Source: Mesotoga prima MesG1.Ag.4.2 (lineage in GTDB: Bacteria > Thermotogota > Thermotogae > Petrotogales > Kosmotogaceae). Taken from it: a DNA stretch of 64,000 nucleotides. The position numbers and the translations under genes are program-made. Under the pieces are notes generated by a model. That model was not told the origin of the DNA and ran no database searches. It saw nothing but the letters and a program-made list of their open reading frames with translations. The stretch lies in contig NC_017934.1 of the NCBI RefSeq assembly GCF_000147715.2, positions 1,922,001-1,986,000 on the forward strand, read 5' to 3'. The first letter of the stretch is position 1. Each line of letters starts with the position of its first letter. Positions 44,616-53,001 of this stretch are shown here, piece after piece.

Positions 44616-45332
44616 TTGAGAGAGGAAGATCTGAAAAGGGCAATACTTGAAGCATGGTCAAAACGATTGGGTTTTTCATCCGATAGATTTTTTCTTGGAA
44701 CGTATTTCTTTTTTCCCGATGAGAGCAAGAGAGGAAAGGGCGGGATCGAGCAACTGAGCTTTGAAAGGCAGACAGTCATCTTATACGATCCCTTGCTAGA
44801 AGATGTTTTCAAGTCTATAGAAACCCAGGATGAGAATCCCGGCGATTATTTGGCCGATTTGATTCGAGACTCGTTTCTTCTTTTGAAGAAGACTTCCATC
44901 AAATATCTCAATCCTTCAAATTATGTTCCTTTTTACCCGCCCACCGAGTTCAGTGTAAGAAGGCTCAATCAAGGGGACAGAACGGCATTCTATCGCTTCA
45001 GAAACCAGTGCACCAGGGAGGATCTGGCCGAGGGGTTTGTAGAGCTTGATCATGTTGCCGTTTTCGGAGCCCTGTACGAAGACGAAATCGTTGCGGTTTC
45101 CAGCATAATTGTCTGGGATGAAATTGCAGATATCGGTATAATTACGATGCCTGATTTCAGAGAGCTCGGTCTGGGCAAGGCTCTTGGTTCTAGAGCGAGC
45201 GAGTGGGCTGTCATAAACAAAAAATTGATTCAGTACAGGCATAACGTCTTGAACTATGGATCGCTTAAGGTTTCTCGCGCTCTGGGGTTTAGAGAGTACA
45301 TTGTAGATCAGGAATACTCATACAAAGGTTAG
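44616..45332 (+). CDS. GNAT-family N-acetyltransferase
   Basis: 238 residues from TTG 44616, which has TGGAGG 8 bases upstream. An ATG at 44562 in the same frame lies inside the terminator tail. The C-terminal half is a GNAT fold: FSVRRLNQGDRTAFYRFRN, then VAVSSIIVWDEIADIGIITM and FRELGLGKALGSRASEWAV, the last being the acetyl-CoA-binding loop in a slightly altered form. The N-terminal 110 residues are not recognised. Confidence 0.8.
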   Translation: MREEDLKRAILEAWSKRLGFSSDRFFLGTYFFFPDESKRGKGGIEQLSFERQTVILYDPLLEDVFKSIETQDENPGDYLADLIRDSFLLLKKTSIKYLNPSNYVPFYPPTEFSVRRLNQGDRTAFYRFRNQCTREDLAEGFVELDHVAVFGALYEDEIVAVSSIIVWDEIADIGIITMPDFRELGLGKALGSRASEWAVINKKLIQYRHNVLNYGSLKVSRALGFREYIVDQEYSYKG

Positions 45333-45454
45333 ATTTTCTTGGGTGAAAGATAGAAGTGACAGGGGCTCTTCCGGTGAGTGATCATCTGTCCTTGATATTG
45401 TAACCTGTAAGTCAGAACTTCTTCTAATTAGAGATCGAATTGTAGCTTTAGGAT

Positions 45455-45484
45455 TTGACACGGTAGAAGACAAAAGTGTAGAAT
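45455..45484 (+). promoter_or_regulatory. Promoter of the aromatic amino-acid operon
   Basis: TTGACA (45455-45460) and TAGAAT (45479-45484) with 18 bases between them, a near-consensus sigma-70 promoter. The expected start near 45491 would give a leader RNA of about 200 bases in front of aroF, which holds the leader peptide and attenuator. Confidence 0.85.
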
Positions 45485-45512
45485 CCTTTCATACCAGCGG
45501 GGAGTTGAGTAA

Positions 45513-45584
45513 ATGATAGACTTCAGGTTTTCCTGGATAAATGCATATTCTTATTATTATAACAACAGAAGCATTTGCTTGTGA
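45513..45584 (+). CDS. Aromatic-rich leader peptide of the aro-tyrA operon (23 codons)
   Basis: ATG with GGGGAG 8 bases upstream, 23 sense codons and a TGA at 45582-45584. It has Phe at codons 4 and 6, Trp at 8 and Tyr at 12, 14, 15 and 16, seven aromatic codons in thirteen (Y-S-Y-Y-Y is the densest part). Its place between a strong promoter and an intrinsic terminator in front of eight aromatic-pathway genes is that of the leader peptides of trp, phe and his operons. Its amino-acid sequence is not important; ribosome stalling at the Tyr and Phe codons would be the signal. Codons 19-23 form one arm of an RNA pairing described in the next entry. Confidence 0.88.
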   Translation: MIDFRFSWINAYSYYYNNRSICL

Positions 45585-45670
45585 GTGATTAACTCCGGGT
45601 AAGTGCTTCTTGCATTTACTCCGGATGAAAGATATGAAAGGGTCTCCAATCCGGAGACCCTTTTCTTTTT
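45567..45670 (+). promoter_or_regulatory. Ribosome-mediated transcription attenuator: four mutually exclusive pairings
   Basis: P1 pairs 45567-45580 (end of the leader peptide) with 45597-45610. P2 pairs 45595-45606 with 45612-45624, one bulged base. The antiterminator pairs CTCCGGAT (45619-45626) with ATCCGGAG (45649-45656). The terminator pairs AAAGGGTCTCC (45637-45647) with GGAGACCCTTT (45653-45663), followed by TTTTCTTTTT. P1 and P2 share 45597-45606; P2 and the antiterminator share 45619-45624; antiterminator and terminator share 45653-45656. A ribosome reaching the stop codon covers the P1 arm, P2 forms, the antiterminator cannot, and transcription stops. A ribosome stalled at the Tyr or Phe codons leaves P1 free, which opens P2, allows the antiterminator and gives read-through. 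The pairings are seen; the mechanism is inferred. Confidence 0.82.
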
Positions 45671-45693
45671 CAACGGGAATGCGGGGTGGTGAG

Positions 45694-46710
45694 ATGGTAG
45701 TCGTTCTTAAGAGAGGTACCGGCGAAGAGGAGATTAAGCAAGTGGAGTCTCTTTCTGAGAGTCTGAATCTCAGCTGTCATGTTTCCAGAGGATTGGAAAG
45801 AGTGGTAATAGGTGTGATTGGAGACGACCGATATATGTCCGTGGAACGCTTTGAGGCTCTTGAATGTGTTGAGCAGGTTGTACGTGTTCTTAAGCCTTTC
45901 AAGCTCGTATCGAGAGAGTTTCACAGTGAAGATATCTCAGTGGAGATCGGGGATTTGTCTGTTGGAGAAGGCAAGTTCATAGTCATGGCCGGTCCATGCG
46001 CGATTGAAGATCGACCTATGATGGAAGAGAGCGCAGCCTTTCTTTCGGAAATGGGAGTTAGGGTAATTAGAGGGGGAGCCTTCAAGCCGAGGACTTCCCC
46101 GTACTCTTTTCAAGGTCTCGGAGAGATTGGCTTGAGATACTTGAGAGAGGCCGCAGATCATTATGGCCTCAAGACGGTGACCGAAGTAACTGGCGAAGGG
46201 ACGCTTGAAGCCGTGAGTGAAATGAGCGACATACTGCAAATTGGCGCGAGAAACTCGCAGAACTTTCAGCTTATACAGAAAGTGGCCGAAAAGAGAAAGC
46301 CGATTCTTCTGAAGAAGGGCTTCATGAATACGGTCGAAGAGCTTCTCCTTTCAGCAGAGTACATCGCATCGAGGGGAAACATGTCGATAATCCTTTGTGA
46401 AAGGGGAATCAGAACCTTTGAGACGGCCACGCGGAACACGCTAGACATCTCTGCCGTACCTCTAATAAAGCTGCAATCGCCTCTGCCGGTCATCGTGGAT
46501 CCGAGCCACGCCTCGGGGAGAAGAGACTTGATAATACCACTTTCCAGAGCAGCTCTGGCTGTCGGGGCAAATGGTATCGAAGTAGAGGTTCACCCAAGGC
46601 CGGAGAAGGCTCTTTCGGACAGCAAACAGAGTCTCAGTTTCGGCGAATTTGAAAAGCTTATGAATAGTCTCGAACAGTTGGCCGATGCCACAGAGCTTTC
46701 GCTCACTTGA
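45694..46710 (+). CDS. aroF: 3-deoxy-D-arabino-heptulosonate 7-phosphate (DAHP) synthase, type I-beta with N-terminal regulatory domain
   Basis: First step of aromatic synthesis. 338 residues from ATG 45694 (GGGGTGGTGAG upstream), the same size as the Thermotoga maritima enzyme; an in-frame upstream start would run through the terminator. Residues 1-70 form a small ACT/ferredoxin-like domain that in T. maritima mediates feedback inhibition by Tyr and Phe. The catalytic barrel has MAGPCAIED (98-106, metal ligand Cys102), AFKPRTSPYSFQGLG (129-143), ARNSQNFQL and DPSHASGRRD. Control is therefore double: attenuator and allosteric domain. Confidence 0.96.
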   Translation: MVVVLKRGTGEEEIKQVESLSESLNLSCHVSRGLERVVIGVIGDDRYMSVERFEALECVEQVVRVLKPFKLVSREFHSEDISVEIGDLSVGEGKFIVMAGPCAIEDRPMMEESAAFLSEMGVRVIRGGAFKPRTSPYSFQGLGEIGLRYLREAADHYGLKTVTEVTGEGTLEAVSEMSDILQIGARNSQNFQLIQKVAEKRKPILLKKGFMNTVEELLLSAEYIASRGNMSIILCERGIRTFETATRNTLDISAVPLIKLQSPLPVIVDPSHASGRRDLIIPLSRAALAVGANGIEVEVHPRPEKALSDSKQSLSFGEFEKLMNSLEQLADATELSLT

Positions 46711-46727
46711 TAGGTTGGGAGGAAAAG

Positions 46728-47987
46728 ATGAGGTTACTACCTTCAAAGAAAGTTGTCGGAGAAATTGCTGTACCTCCGGATAAATCGATTTCTCACAGGG
46801 CTCTAATGATGTGCTCTATGAGTAGCGGCGTTAGTGTCGTCCACAACCTGCTTGAAAGCGAAGACACTCTGAGGACGTTTAGAATAATCGGCGAACTTGG
46901 AGGGAACTTCAGAGGCGGCTTCGACAGAATGGAAATATCTTTGGCGTCGTGGAAAGAATCGTTAAGGCCTCTTGACTGTGGGAATTCCGGGACTACCGCT
47001 AGACTGATGGCCGGAGTTCTTTCGGGAAAGGAAGGTTTTCACGTTCTCTTTGGAGATGATTCTCTGTCAGGTAGGCCAATGGAGAGAGTCGTTAGACCCT
47101 TGAAAGAGATGGGGGCAAGCATATCGGCCCGCCAGGATTCACTTCTTCCAATGTGTATAACTGGTGGAAAGCTGAGCGGATCTGAGCATTCTCTCTCAGT
47201 TGCCAGCGCTCAGGTCAAGAGTGCGATTTTGCTGGCGGGGATTCAAGCGGAAGGTACTACGGCCGTTACTGAGCCACACTGCAGCAGGGACCACACAGAG
47301 AGACTACTCCGATCAATGGGTGCCAAAATCAGTGTAAGTAATAAGAGAGTTGAAGTAGAAAAGAGCGAGCTTCTACCGATCCGGTTTTCGATTCCCGGGG
47401 ACGTTTCATCGGCCGCCTTTCCGATAGCTCTGGCGGTTCTTCACGAAAACGGCAAGGTAACTATTAGAGAAGTCGGACTGAATCAAGGTAGGACCGGGTT
47501 CTTAAGGCTTCTTATCAAAATGGGTGCAGACATCGAGATGGAGGTTGAAGAGAGCTTGCCAGAACCGGTGGGCACAATCGTAGCCAGATCTTCCCGTCTT
47601 ATAGGAGTGGAAGTCGGAAGTGATTTGATTCCTTCAATGATTGATGAACTCCCACTGATTGCGCTTGCAGGAGTTTTCGCGGAAGGTACAACGACTGTGA
47701 GAGGCGCCGGGGAGCTGAGAAAGAAAGAGTCGGACAGGATATCCGTTACCGTTCAGAACTTCAGAAGAATTGGCGTAGAAATCCTTGAACATGAAGACGG
47801 CTTTAGTGTGGAAGGTCCTCAAAGAATAACGGGAGGAAAGGTCGACTCTTATGGTGATCACAGGATTGCGATGCTATTCTCATTAGCCGGACCGCTAAGC
47901 AGAGAAGGAGTGGAAGTAACTAACTCGAATGCAGTCAATGTTTCCTTTCCCGGGTTCTTCAAAACACTTGAGGAGGTTTGTCAGTGA
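46728..47987 (+). CDS. aroA: 3-phosphoshikimate 1-carboxyvinyltransferase (EPSP synthase)
   Basis: Makes EPSP from shikimate 3-phosphate and PEP. 419 residues from ATG 46728, which has GGGAGG 6 bases upstream. VPPDKSISHRALMM (17-30) and LDCGNSGTTARLMAG (about 85-99) are the substrate-binding signatures, and DELPLIA and KESDRI complete the two-domain fold. It begins 17 bases after aroF. Confidence 0.96.
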   Translation: MRLLPSKKVVGEIAVPPDKSISHRALMMCSMSSGVSVVHNLLESEDTLRTFRIIGELGGNFRGGFDRMEISLASWKESLRPLDCGNSGTTARLMAGVLSGKEGFHVLFGDDSLSGRPMERVVRPLKEMGASISARQDSLLPMCITGGKLSGSEHSLSVASAQVKSAILLAGIQAEGTTAVTEPHCSRDHTERLLRSMGAKISVSNKRVEVEKSELLPIRFSIPGDVSSAAFPIALAVLHENGKVTIREVGLNQGRTGFLRLLIKMGADIEMEVEESLPEPVGTIVARSSRLIGVEVGSDLIPSMIDELPLIALAGVFAEGTTTVRGAGELRKKESDRISVTVQNFRRIGVEILEHEDGFSVEGPQRITGGKVDSYGDHRIAMLFSLAGPLSREGVEVTNSNAVNVSFPGFFKTLEEVCQ

Positions 47988-48766
47988 AGTTGTGCATAAT
48001 TGGACATCCAGTTTCCCACAGTTTATCGCCGGCCATTTACGGACGGTTTTTCGAAAGAATGGGCATCGATGCAACTTACGAGGCAGTTGACATTCTTCCA
48101 GATGAATTTGCAGAAGAGATAACTTCAGTTGCAGAGCATTTCGACGGGTTCAACGTTACAATTCCATTCAAGGAGAAGATTATCGCTCACGTGGTAAGCC
48201 AGGTTGAACCTCCGCTTTCGGCAATAAACTGTGTCTTCGAGAGAAGGGGATATAACACGGACTGGGTAGGTTTCGGCAAGCCTTTGCTCGAGAGATCAAT
48301 AGAGGAGCCCGTAATGATTATTGGAGCAGGGGGTGCTGCGAGGGCAGTGATTTTCTTCTTGAGGAAAGCGGGCGTTAAGAGGATAGAGCTGCTTAACAGA
48401 ACGCTTTCCAGGGCGGAAAAGATCAAAGAAGAGTTCGAGATACTGGGGCGGTTTGAAATATCTGTCTTTCCATTTGAGTCAATCAGAGAGGTTGCTTCGA
48501 GGAGCATGAGCATAGTCAACGCTTCCTCTCTTGGAATGAACGGAGAGGAAACGGGTATCACCTCAAAAGAACTTGTCGGTAAGAGCCTCGTTTACGATTT
48601 GATCTACTGGAAAACGCCTTTGATTGAGCTTTCACACAACTGCGGAGTAGAAACAGTTCTTGACGGAAGAGATATGCTGCTTCACCAGGCTCTCGAGAAT
48701 CTCAAAATATGGGGTCTGCCTTCAGGCGATGTCTTCGAAAAGACGTTCTGGGAAGTGGTGCGATGA
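47984..48766 (+). CDS. aroE: Shikimate 5-dehydrogenase
   Basis: NADP-dependent reduction of 3-dehydroshikimate. 260 residues from GTG 47984, 7 bases after GAGGAGG; a TTG at 47978 is too close to that site. IGHPVSHSLSPAIYGRFF holds the shikimate-binding serines, GFNVTIPFKEKI the catalytic lysine, and IGAGGAARAVIF the NADP loop. It overlaps the aroA stop by 4 bases. Confidence 0.95.
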   Translation: MKLCIIGHPVSHSLSPAIYGRFFERMGIDATYEAVDILPDEFAEEITSVAEHFDGFNVTIPFKEKIIAHVVSQVEPPLSAINCVFERRGYNTDWVGFGKPLLERSIEEPVMIIGAGGAARAVIFFLRKAGVKRIELLNRTLSRAEKIKEEFEILGRFEISVFPFESIREVASRSMSIVNASSLGMNGEETGITSKELVGKSLVYDLIYWKTPLIELSHNCGVETVLDGRDMLLHQALENLKIWGLPSGDVFEKTFWEVVR

Positions 48767-49890
48767 AGTTTACCGTAGCCGGAGACTCTCATGGCAGCGG
48801 CGTCTTCGGGGTTATCGAGGAGTTGCCGTCTGGTGTCTCTCTTTCGATCGAAAAGATAGATAGACAGCTTCAACGAAGGCAGAAGGGCTATGGCAGGGGA
48901 CAGAGGATGAAGGGCGAAGAGGATAGGGCAATCGTGAAGTCGGGTCTTTGGAAGGATCTTACGACTGGTGCCCCTCTTTTGATTGAGATAGAGAACAAGG
49001 TTTCCAGTGCCGAGAAGAGCGTGAGAAGCATTCCAAGGCCCGGACATTCCGATTATGCTGCGTGGACTAGATACAAACTGAATGATCTGGCGGTTTATGC
49101 AGAGCGAAGCAGTGCAAGATGGACTGCAGCCCTTACTGCGATCGGCTCAGTCGCGTCTCAGATTCTTCAAGAGCTTGGAATTACCTTGTGCAGCTCAGTC
49201 ATAGCGATCGGAAAGGTCAGCTGTGAACGTCCCACAGGGACAGAATGGATTTCGAGGAATTGTGGATCTCCGGTGTTTTGCCACGACGAAATCGCCTACC
49301 GGGAAATGTTGAAGGAGATTGATACGGCAAACGAACTTGGCGAAACACTTGGGGGGAGATTTGTTGTAATCGCCGATGGAATACCGGCGGGGACCGGAGG
49401 ATACGGCAGTCTCTTTGAAAGACTTGATTCGAGAATCGGGAAACACTTCATGGCGATTCCCTCAGTTAAGGGTATATTCATTGGAAATCCCGATGTGAGC
49501 CTTCGAGGAGGCGAATACCACGATAAGCTTTACATCAAAGACGGGATAGTTTTCAGGCAGACGAATAACGCCGGCGGTATCGAGGGTGGGATATCAAACG
49601 GCGAACGAATCGTTGTTGAGGCAAGCGTGAAGCCGATCCCTTCGTTGAGGAGGGGAATCTCTTCCGTTGACTTGAGCGACTTGAATGAGACAAAGACTCC
49701 TTACGTTCGTTCCGACACTACAGCCGTTCCGGCGGCTGCAATCGTAGGAGAGTCTATGCTTGCGCTCTTGTTACTTGAGGCGATTCTCGAAAGATTTGGA
49801 AATGGTGATTTCTGCTCGATAAAAAGGAGGGTGAAGGATGAGAGTATTCCTCATTGGAATGATGGGTTCGGGGAAGAGCACGATAGGTAG
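48763..49890 (+). CDS. aroC: Chorismate synthase
   Basis: FMN-dependent last step to chorismate. 375 residues from ATG 48763 overlapping the aroE stop (ATGA). FTVAGDSHGSGVFGVIEELP (3-22) is the N-terminal signature; RPGHSDYAAW and YAERSSARWTAA match the FMN/EPSP-binding stretches, the second in a somewhat divergent form. Its 3' end overlaps the next gene by 53 bases, more than usual. Confidence 0.95.
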   Translation: MKFTVAGDSHGSGVFGVIEELPSGVSLSIEKIDRQLQRRQKGYGRGQRMKGEEDRAIVKSGLWKDLTTGAPLLIEIENKVSSAEKSVRSIPRPGHSDYAAWTRYKLNDLAVYAERSSARWTAALTAIGSVASQILQELGITLCSSVIAIGKVSCERPTGTEWISRNCGSPVFCHDEIAYREMLKEIDTANELGETLGGRFVVIADGIPAGTGGYGSLFERLDSRIGKHFMAIPSVKGIFIGNPDVSLRGGEYHDKLYIKDGIVFRQTNNAGGIEGGISNGERIVVEASVKPIPSLRRGISSVDLSDLNETKTPYVRSDTTAVPAAAIVGESMLALLLLEAILERFGNGDFCSIKRRVKDESIPHWNDGFGEEHDR

Positions 49891-51325
49891 AATCCTCTCT
49901 TCGGTTCTCGACAAAAAATTCATAGATATGGATTCGGAGATCGAAAGGGCTAAGGGGATGAGCATAAGTGAGATTTTTGAGAAAGAGGGTGAGAAAGAAT
50001 TCAGAAGACTGGAGAAGAACCTTCTGAAAGAGCTAGTCCGGAGCGACGAGATTGTCGTATCGACGGGAGGGGGTGTAATACTGGATAATGAGAACCGTCA
50101 GACATTAAAGGGAGAGAATTCCATCTATCTCAGACTTCCTCCAGCCGATCTATACAGAAGGGTAAGTGTGAAGGGTCGCCCTCTACTGAGGGAAGGGAAG
50201 GAAAGCATTTTCAGGATTTGGGAAGAACGAAGGGAGCTCTATGAGCAGTTTCCTTCCGTTGATACTTCGAGTCAAACACAGTGGGAGACCGTTGCAGCGA
50301 TATCTATGAAAATCGCCGCCGGTGAAAGAAAGACACTTAATAGCAGTTCTCACCCTGTCTCAATATCCCCGGGTGGGTTCAAATCTATAGGTAGGATGCC
50401 GAACACGGTAGTCTCAAAAAGGGTTCAAAGGATCTTTTCCGAATGGATTCCCTCTTCGGCTTTTTCCATAGATGACGGTGAAGAAGCAAAGGGATTTCAT
50501 ACACTTTTTCAAATCTATGAATATCTAATGGATCGAGGAGTTTCTAGAAGTGACATGGTGGTCGGTGCAGGTGGAGGAACCGTAACGGATCTCGTTGGAT
50601 TCGCTTCCTCGACATTTAAGAGAGGTGTTCCAATAACCCTATATCCAACGACTCTTCTTGCTCAAGTAGATGCTTCAATAGGCGGGAAGAATGGGCTGAA
50701 TTTCGAAGGATGCAAGAATGTTGTCGGCAACTTCTATATGCCCTATGAGACAATCATAGATCCAGTAGTAACGCTTTCGATGGACGAAGGACGGTTTGAA
50801 GAAGGCCTGGTAGAGGCCTTCAAGATATTCCTTATCACGGGCCGATGGTATGAGAATTTCAAGAGCCGATGCAGAGACCTGAAGAATAGGAATCTGAGAG
50901 CCCTGAGTGAGATGTTGGAAGAAGCCGTAAGGCAGAAGGATAGAATAGTGGCGATTGATACGCGTGAAACAGGAATGAGAAGGATTCTGAATCTTGGCCA
51001 CACACTGGGGCATCTCTACGAGCCATTAGCCGGAGTTTCGCACGGCATGGCGGTGGCGTGGGGGCTGGAAAGAGAGATGCACTACTTCGCAAATCTAGGC
51101 CTTATAGATGAGGAAATGTACAGAGAAGTCTCGGAAACGCTATCCGAAATCGTCGGTCTTGATTTCCCACAGCTACCTGTCGAAGATGCTCTAAGATTAC
51201 TTAGAAATGATAAGAAGGCAACGACCTCGGAGAGCATGGAGATAGAGATTCCTCTCGTAAGGAAGCCAGGTTCCTTTGAATTTGCAAAGGTGAGACTAGA
51301 TGATCTATTGGCCGTGGTCGTATGA
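49838..51325 (+). CDS. aroKB: Fused shikimate kinase and 3-dehydroquinate synthase
   Basis: 495 residues. Residues 1-165 are a shikimate kinase with the P-loop GMMGSGKST (7-15), the DMDSEIE shikimate contact and VVSTGGGV. Residues about 170-495 are dehydroquinate synthase with VVGAGGGTVTDLVGF, TTLLAQVDASIGGKNGLN and NLGHTLGHLYE, which holds zinc ligands. The same fusion is known in Thermotoga maritima. The two enzymes catalyse non-consecutive steps (2 and 5). AGGAGGG precedes the ATG, which lies inside aroC. Confidence 0.95.
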   Translation: MRVFLIGMMGSGKSTIGRILSSVLDKKFIDMDSEIERAKGMSISEIFEKEGEKEFRRLEKNLLKELVRSDEIVVSTGGGVILDNENRQTLKGENSIYLRLPPADLYRRVSVKGRPLLREGKESIFRIWEERRELYEQFPSVDTSSQTQWETVAAISMKIAAGERKTLNSSSHPVSISPGGFKSIGRMPNTVVSKRVQRIFSEWIPSSAFSIDDGEEAKGFHTLFQIYEYLMDRGVSRSDMVVGAGGGTVTDLVGFASSTFKRGVPITLYPTTLLAQVDASIGGKNGLNFEGCKNVVGNFYMPYETIIDPVVTLSMDEGRFEEGLVEAFKIFLITGRWYENFKSRCRDLKNRNLRALSEMLEEAVRQKDRIVAIDTRETGMRRILNLGHTLGHLYEPLAGVSHGMAVAWGLEREMHYFANLGLIDEEMYREVSETLSEIVGLDFPQLPVEDALRLLRNDKKATTSESMEIEIPLVRKPGSFEFAKVRLDDLLAVVV

Positions 51326-51774
51326 AAATACTTATATTGAACGGGCCAAACCTCAATATGCTTGGGATGAGAGAAAAAAGTCTGTATGGTAGCTTCACAT
51401 ACAGCGAACTTAGTGAAGCCATCGAAAGAAAGTGCCTGGAAAGCGGGGCTTCAAGTGAATTGTTCCAGTCCAATCACGAAGGAGATCTTATAGAGAGGAT
51501 TCATAACATTGACTATGATGCGATCGTTATAAATGCAGGTGCACTAACTCATTACAGCTACTCGCTAAGAGACGCGCTTGAATTGTTTAGAGGGATCAAA
51601 ATCGAAGTCCACATCTCAAACATCTTCGCCAGAGAAGAGTTCAGAAGCAAGTCGGTTATCTCTCCGGTATGCAGCGGAACGATCGCAGGACTTGGACTGA
51701 ATGGATACTTGCTTGCGATAGAATATGCAGTTTCACATCTTAAATCGTTAACAGATCGGGAGGCGACAGAGTGA
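51322..51774 (+). CDS. aroQ: 3-dehydroquinate dehydratase, type II
   Basis: Step 3 of the pathway. 150 residues; ILILNGPNLNMLGMRE (3-18), SLYGSFTYSEL with the active-site tyrosine, FQSNHEGDLIERIH (48-61), INAGALTHYSYSLRDAL and EVHISNIFAREEFR are the type II signatures. Start overlaps the aroKB stop (ATGA). Confidence 0.96.
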   Translation: MKILILNGPNLNMLGMREKSLYGSFTYSELSEAIERKCLESGASSELFQSNHEGDLIERIHNIDYDAIVINAGALTHYSYSLRDALELFRGIKIEVHISNIFAREEFRSKSVISPVCSGTIAGLGLNGYLLAIEYAVSHLKSLTDREATE

Positions 51775-52130
51775 AAGCTATAAGGGGAGCAACATCTATT
51801 GAAGCAGATTGCCCTGAAGAGATAAGAAACTCCGTGATTGAACTCATGGAGGAGATATTCAGCAGGAATAAGATCACCGAACTGCACTCCGTGATATTTA
51901 CCGTAACTAATGACATAACTTCATACAATCCAGCGACTGCTTTCAGAAAAGTGTTCAATCAAAGCGATGTTGCGCTTCTGTGCCTATATGAAGCCTCCTT
52001 TGAAAACTCTCCCGGGGGGATTATCAGAGTGCTTCTCCACTGTGAGTCGGAGACGAAGAATTTCGTTTATCTGCGACGAGCTAAAAATCTCCGGCCCGAC
52101 AAGGTGCAGGCAGGAGATTCGAAGGCATGA
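51771..52130 (+). CDS. aroH: Monofunctional chorismate mutase, AroH type
   Basis: Converts chorismate to prephenate. 119 residues with the trimeric AroH fold; VKAIRGATSIEADCPEEI holds Arg5 and Ala-Thr of the active site, FTVTNDITSYNPATAFR and CLYEASF follow. GTG start overlapping the aroQ stop by 4 bases. Confidence 0.93.
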   Translation: MKAIRGATSIEADCPEEIRNSVIELMEEIFSRNKITELHSVIFTVTNDITSYNPATAFRKVFNQSDVALLCLYEASFENSPGGIIRVLLHCESETKNFVYLRRAKNLRPDKVQAGDSKA

Positions 52131-52894
52131 AGGTCCACATAATAGGAGCCGGTTCGATCGGGGGATCGATTGCATTGAGGCTTTCGAAGCGCGGCCATAG
52201 GGTTTCGATCTTTGACCAGAATGTTGTGACAACAGAGATGCTTAGGAAGAAGGATCCGAGCATTGAAGTATCTTCAGATGCCTTTACGCCAGGGGACCTG
52301 ACCGTTATCGCACTACCAATGAACTCCGAAGAGGAGCTGCTACTGTCGGCCGATTTCACCGGCCCGGCATTTGATGTTGCGAGCGTAATGCAACCCTTCC
52401 AGGAGATAGCTAGACTCAGGAAGATAAGATTGATAAGCGGCCATCCCATGGCCGGCAACGTACACAAGGGTCCGGCCGGCTGGGACGAATCTATGTTCGA
52501 TGGCCGCGTATTCCTGTTTTCTCCGGGAGAGTTCGCAACCGGAGAGGACCTTGGCCTTGTGCTGATGGTGGTATCTGAACTGGGGTCTTCTCCCGAATAC
52601 CTCCCGCCAGAGAGGCACGATTATATAGTCGGTAGAATAAGCCAGACAGCCTATTTTCTTTCGAGAACTCTTCTGAGACTGGGTGGTGATTTTGAGAAGT
52701 ATTCCGGACCCGGTTACGCTTCGACCTCAAGGCTTGGAAGACAGAACATGGATATGGTTCTCGATATGGCGAGATTCAATGGCAGGAATATCGCCTCGTC
52801 GCTTGAGGAAGCGGAGAGTTATCTCCATGACATAAGAACTGCAATCGAGGAGGGGGATCTCAGTAAGCTTGAAGAACTGATATCGGGATATTAG
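52127..52894 (+). CDS. tyrA: Prephenate dehydrogenase
   Basis: Commits the pathway to tyrosine. 255 residues. The NAD(P) motif is VHIIGAGSIGGSIALRL (3-19); LISGHPMAGNVHKGPAGWD (about 104-122) holds the catalytic histidine and substrate site. It is the last gene of the operon; no pheA or trp genes follow. A tyrosine-specific end fits the Tyr-dense leader peptide. No clear terminator was seen in the 107 bases before the convergent gene. Confidence 0.93.
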   Translation: MKVHIIGAGSIGGSIALRLSKRGHRVSIFDQNVVTTEMLRKKDPSIEVSSDAFTPGDLTVIALPMNSEEELLLSADFTGPAFDVASVMQPFQEIARLRKIRLISGHPMAGNVHKGPAGWDESMFDGRVFLFSPGEFATGEDLGLVLMVVSELGSSPEYLPPERHDYIVGRISQTAYFLSRTLLRLGGDFEKYSGPGYASTSRLGRQNMDMVLDMARFNGRNIASSLEEAESYLHDIRTAIEEGDLSKLEELISGY

Positions 52895-53001
52895 GAACGA
52901 AGAGTTTTTCTGAAAAGAGGTGTCTGGAGATATATGATACGGTCTCGTTGGTTTCTTGATGTACTCGAACTCCCGCATAGTTTCTCTGAAACATCGGATA
53001 A

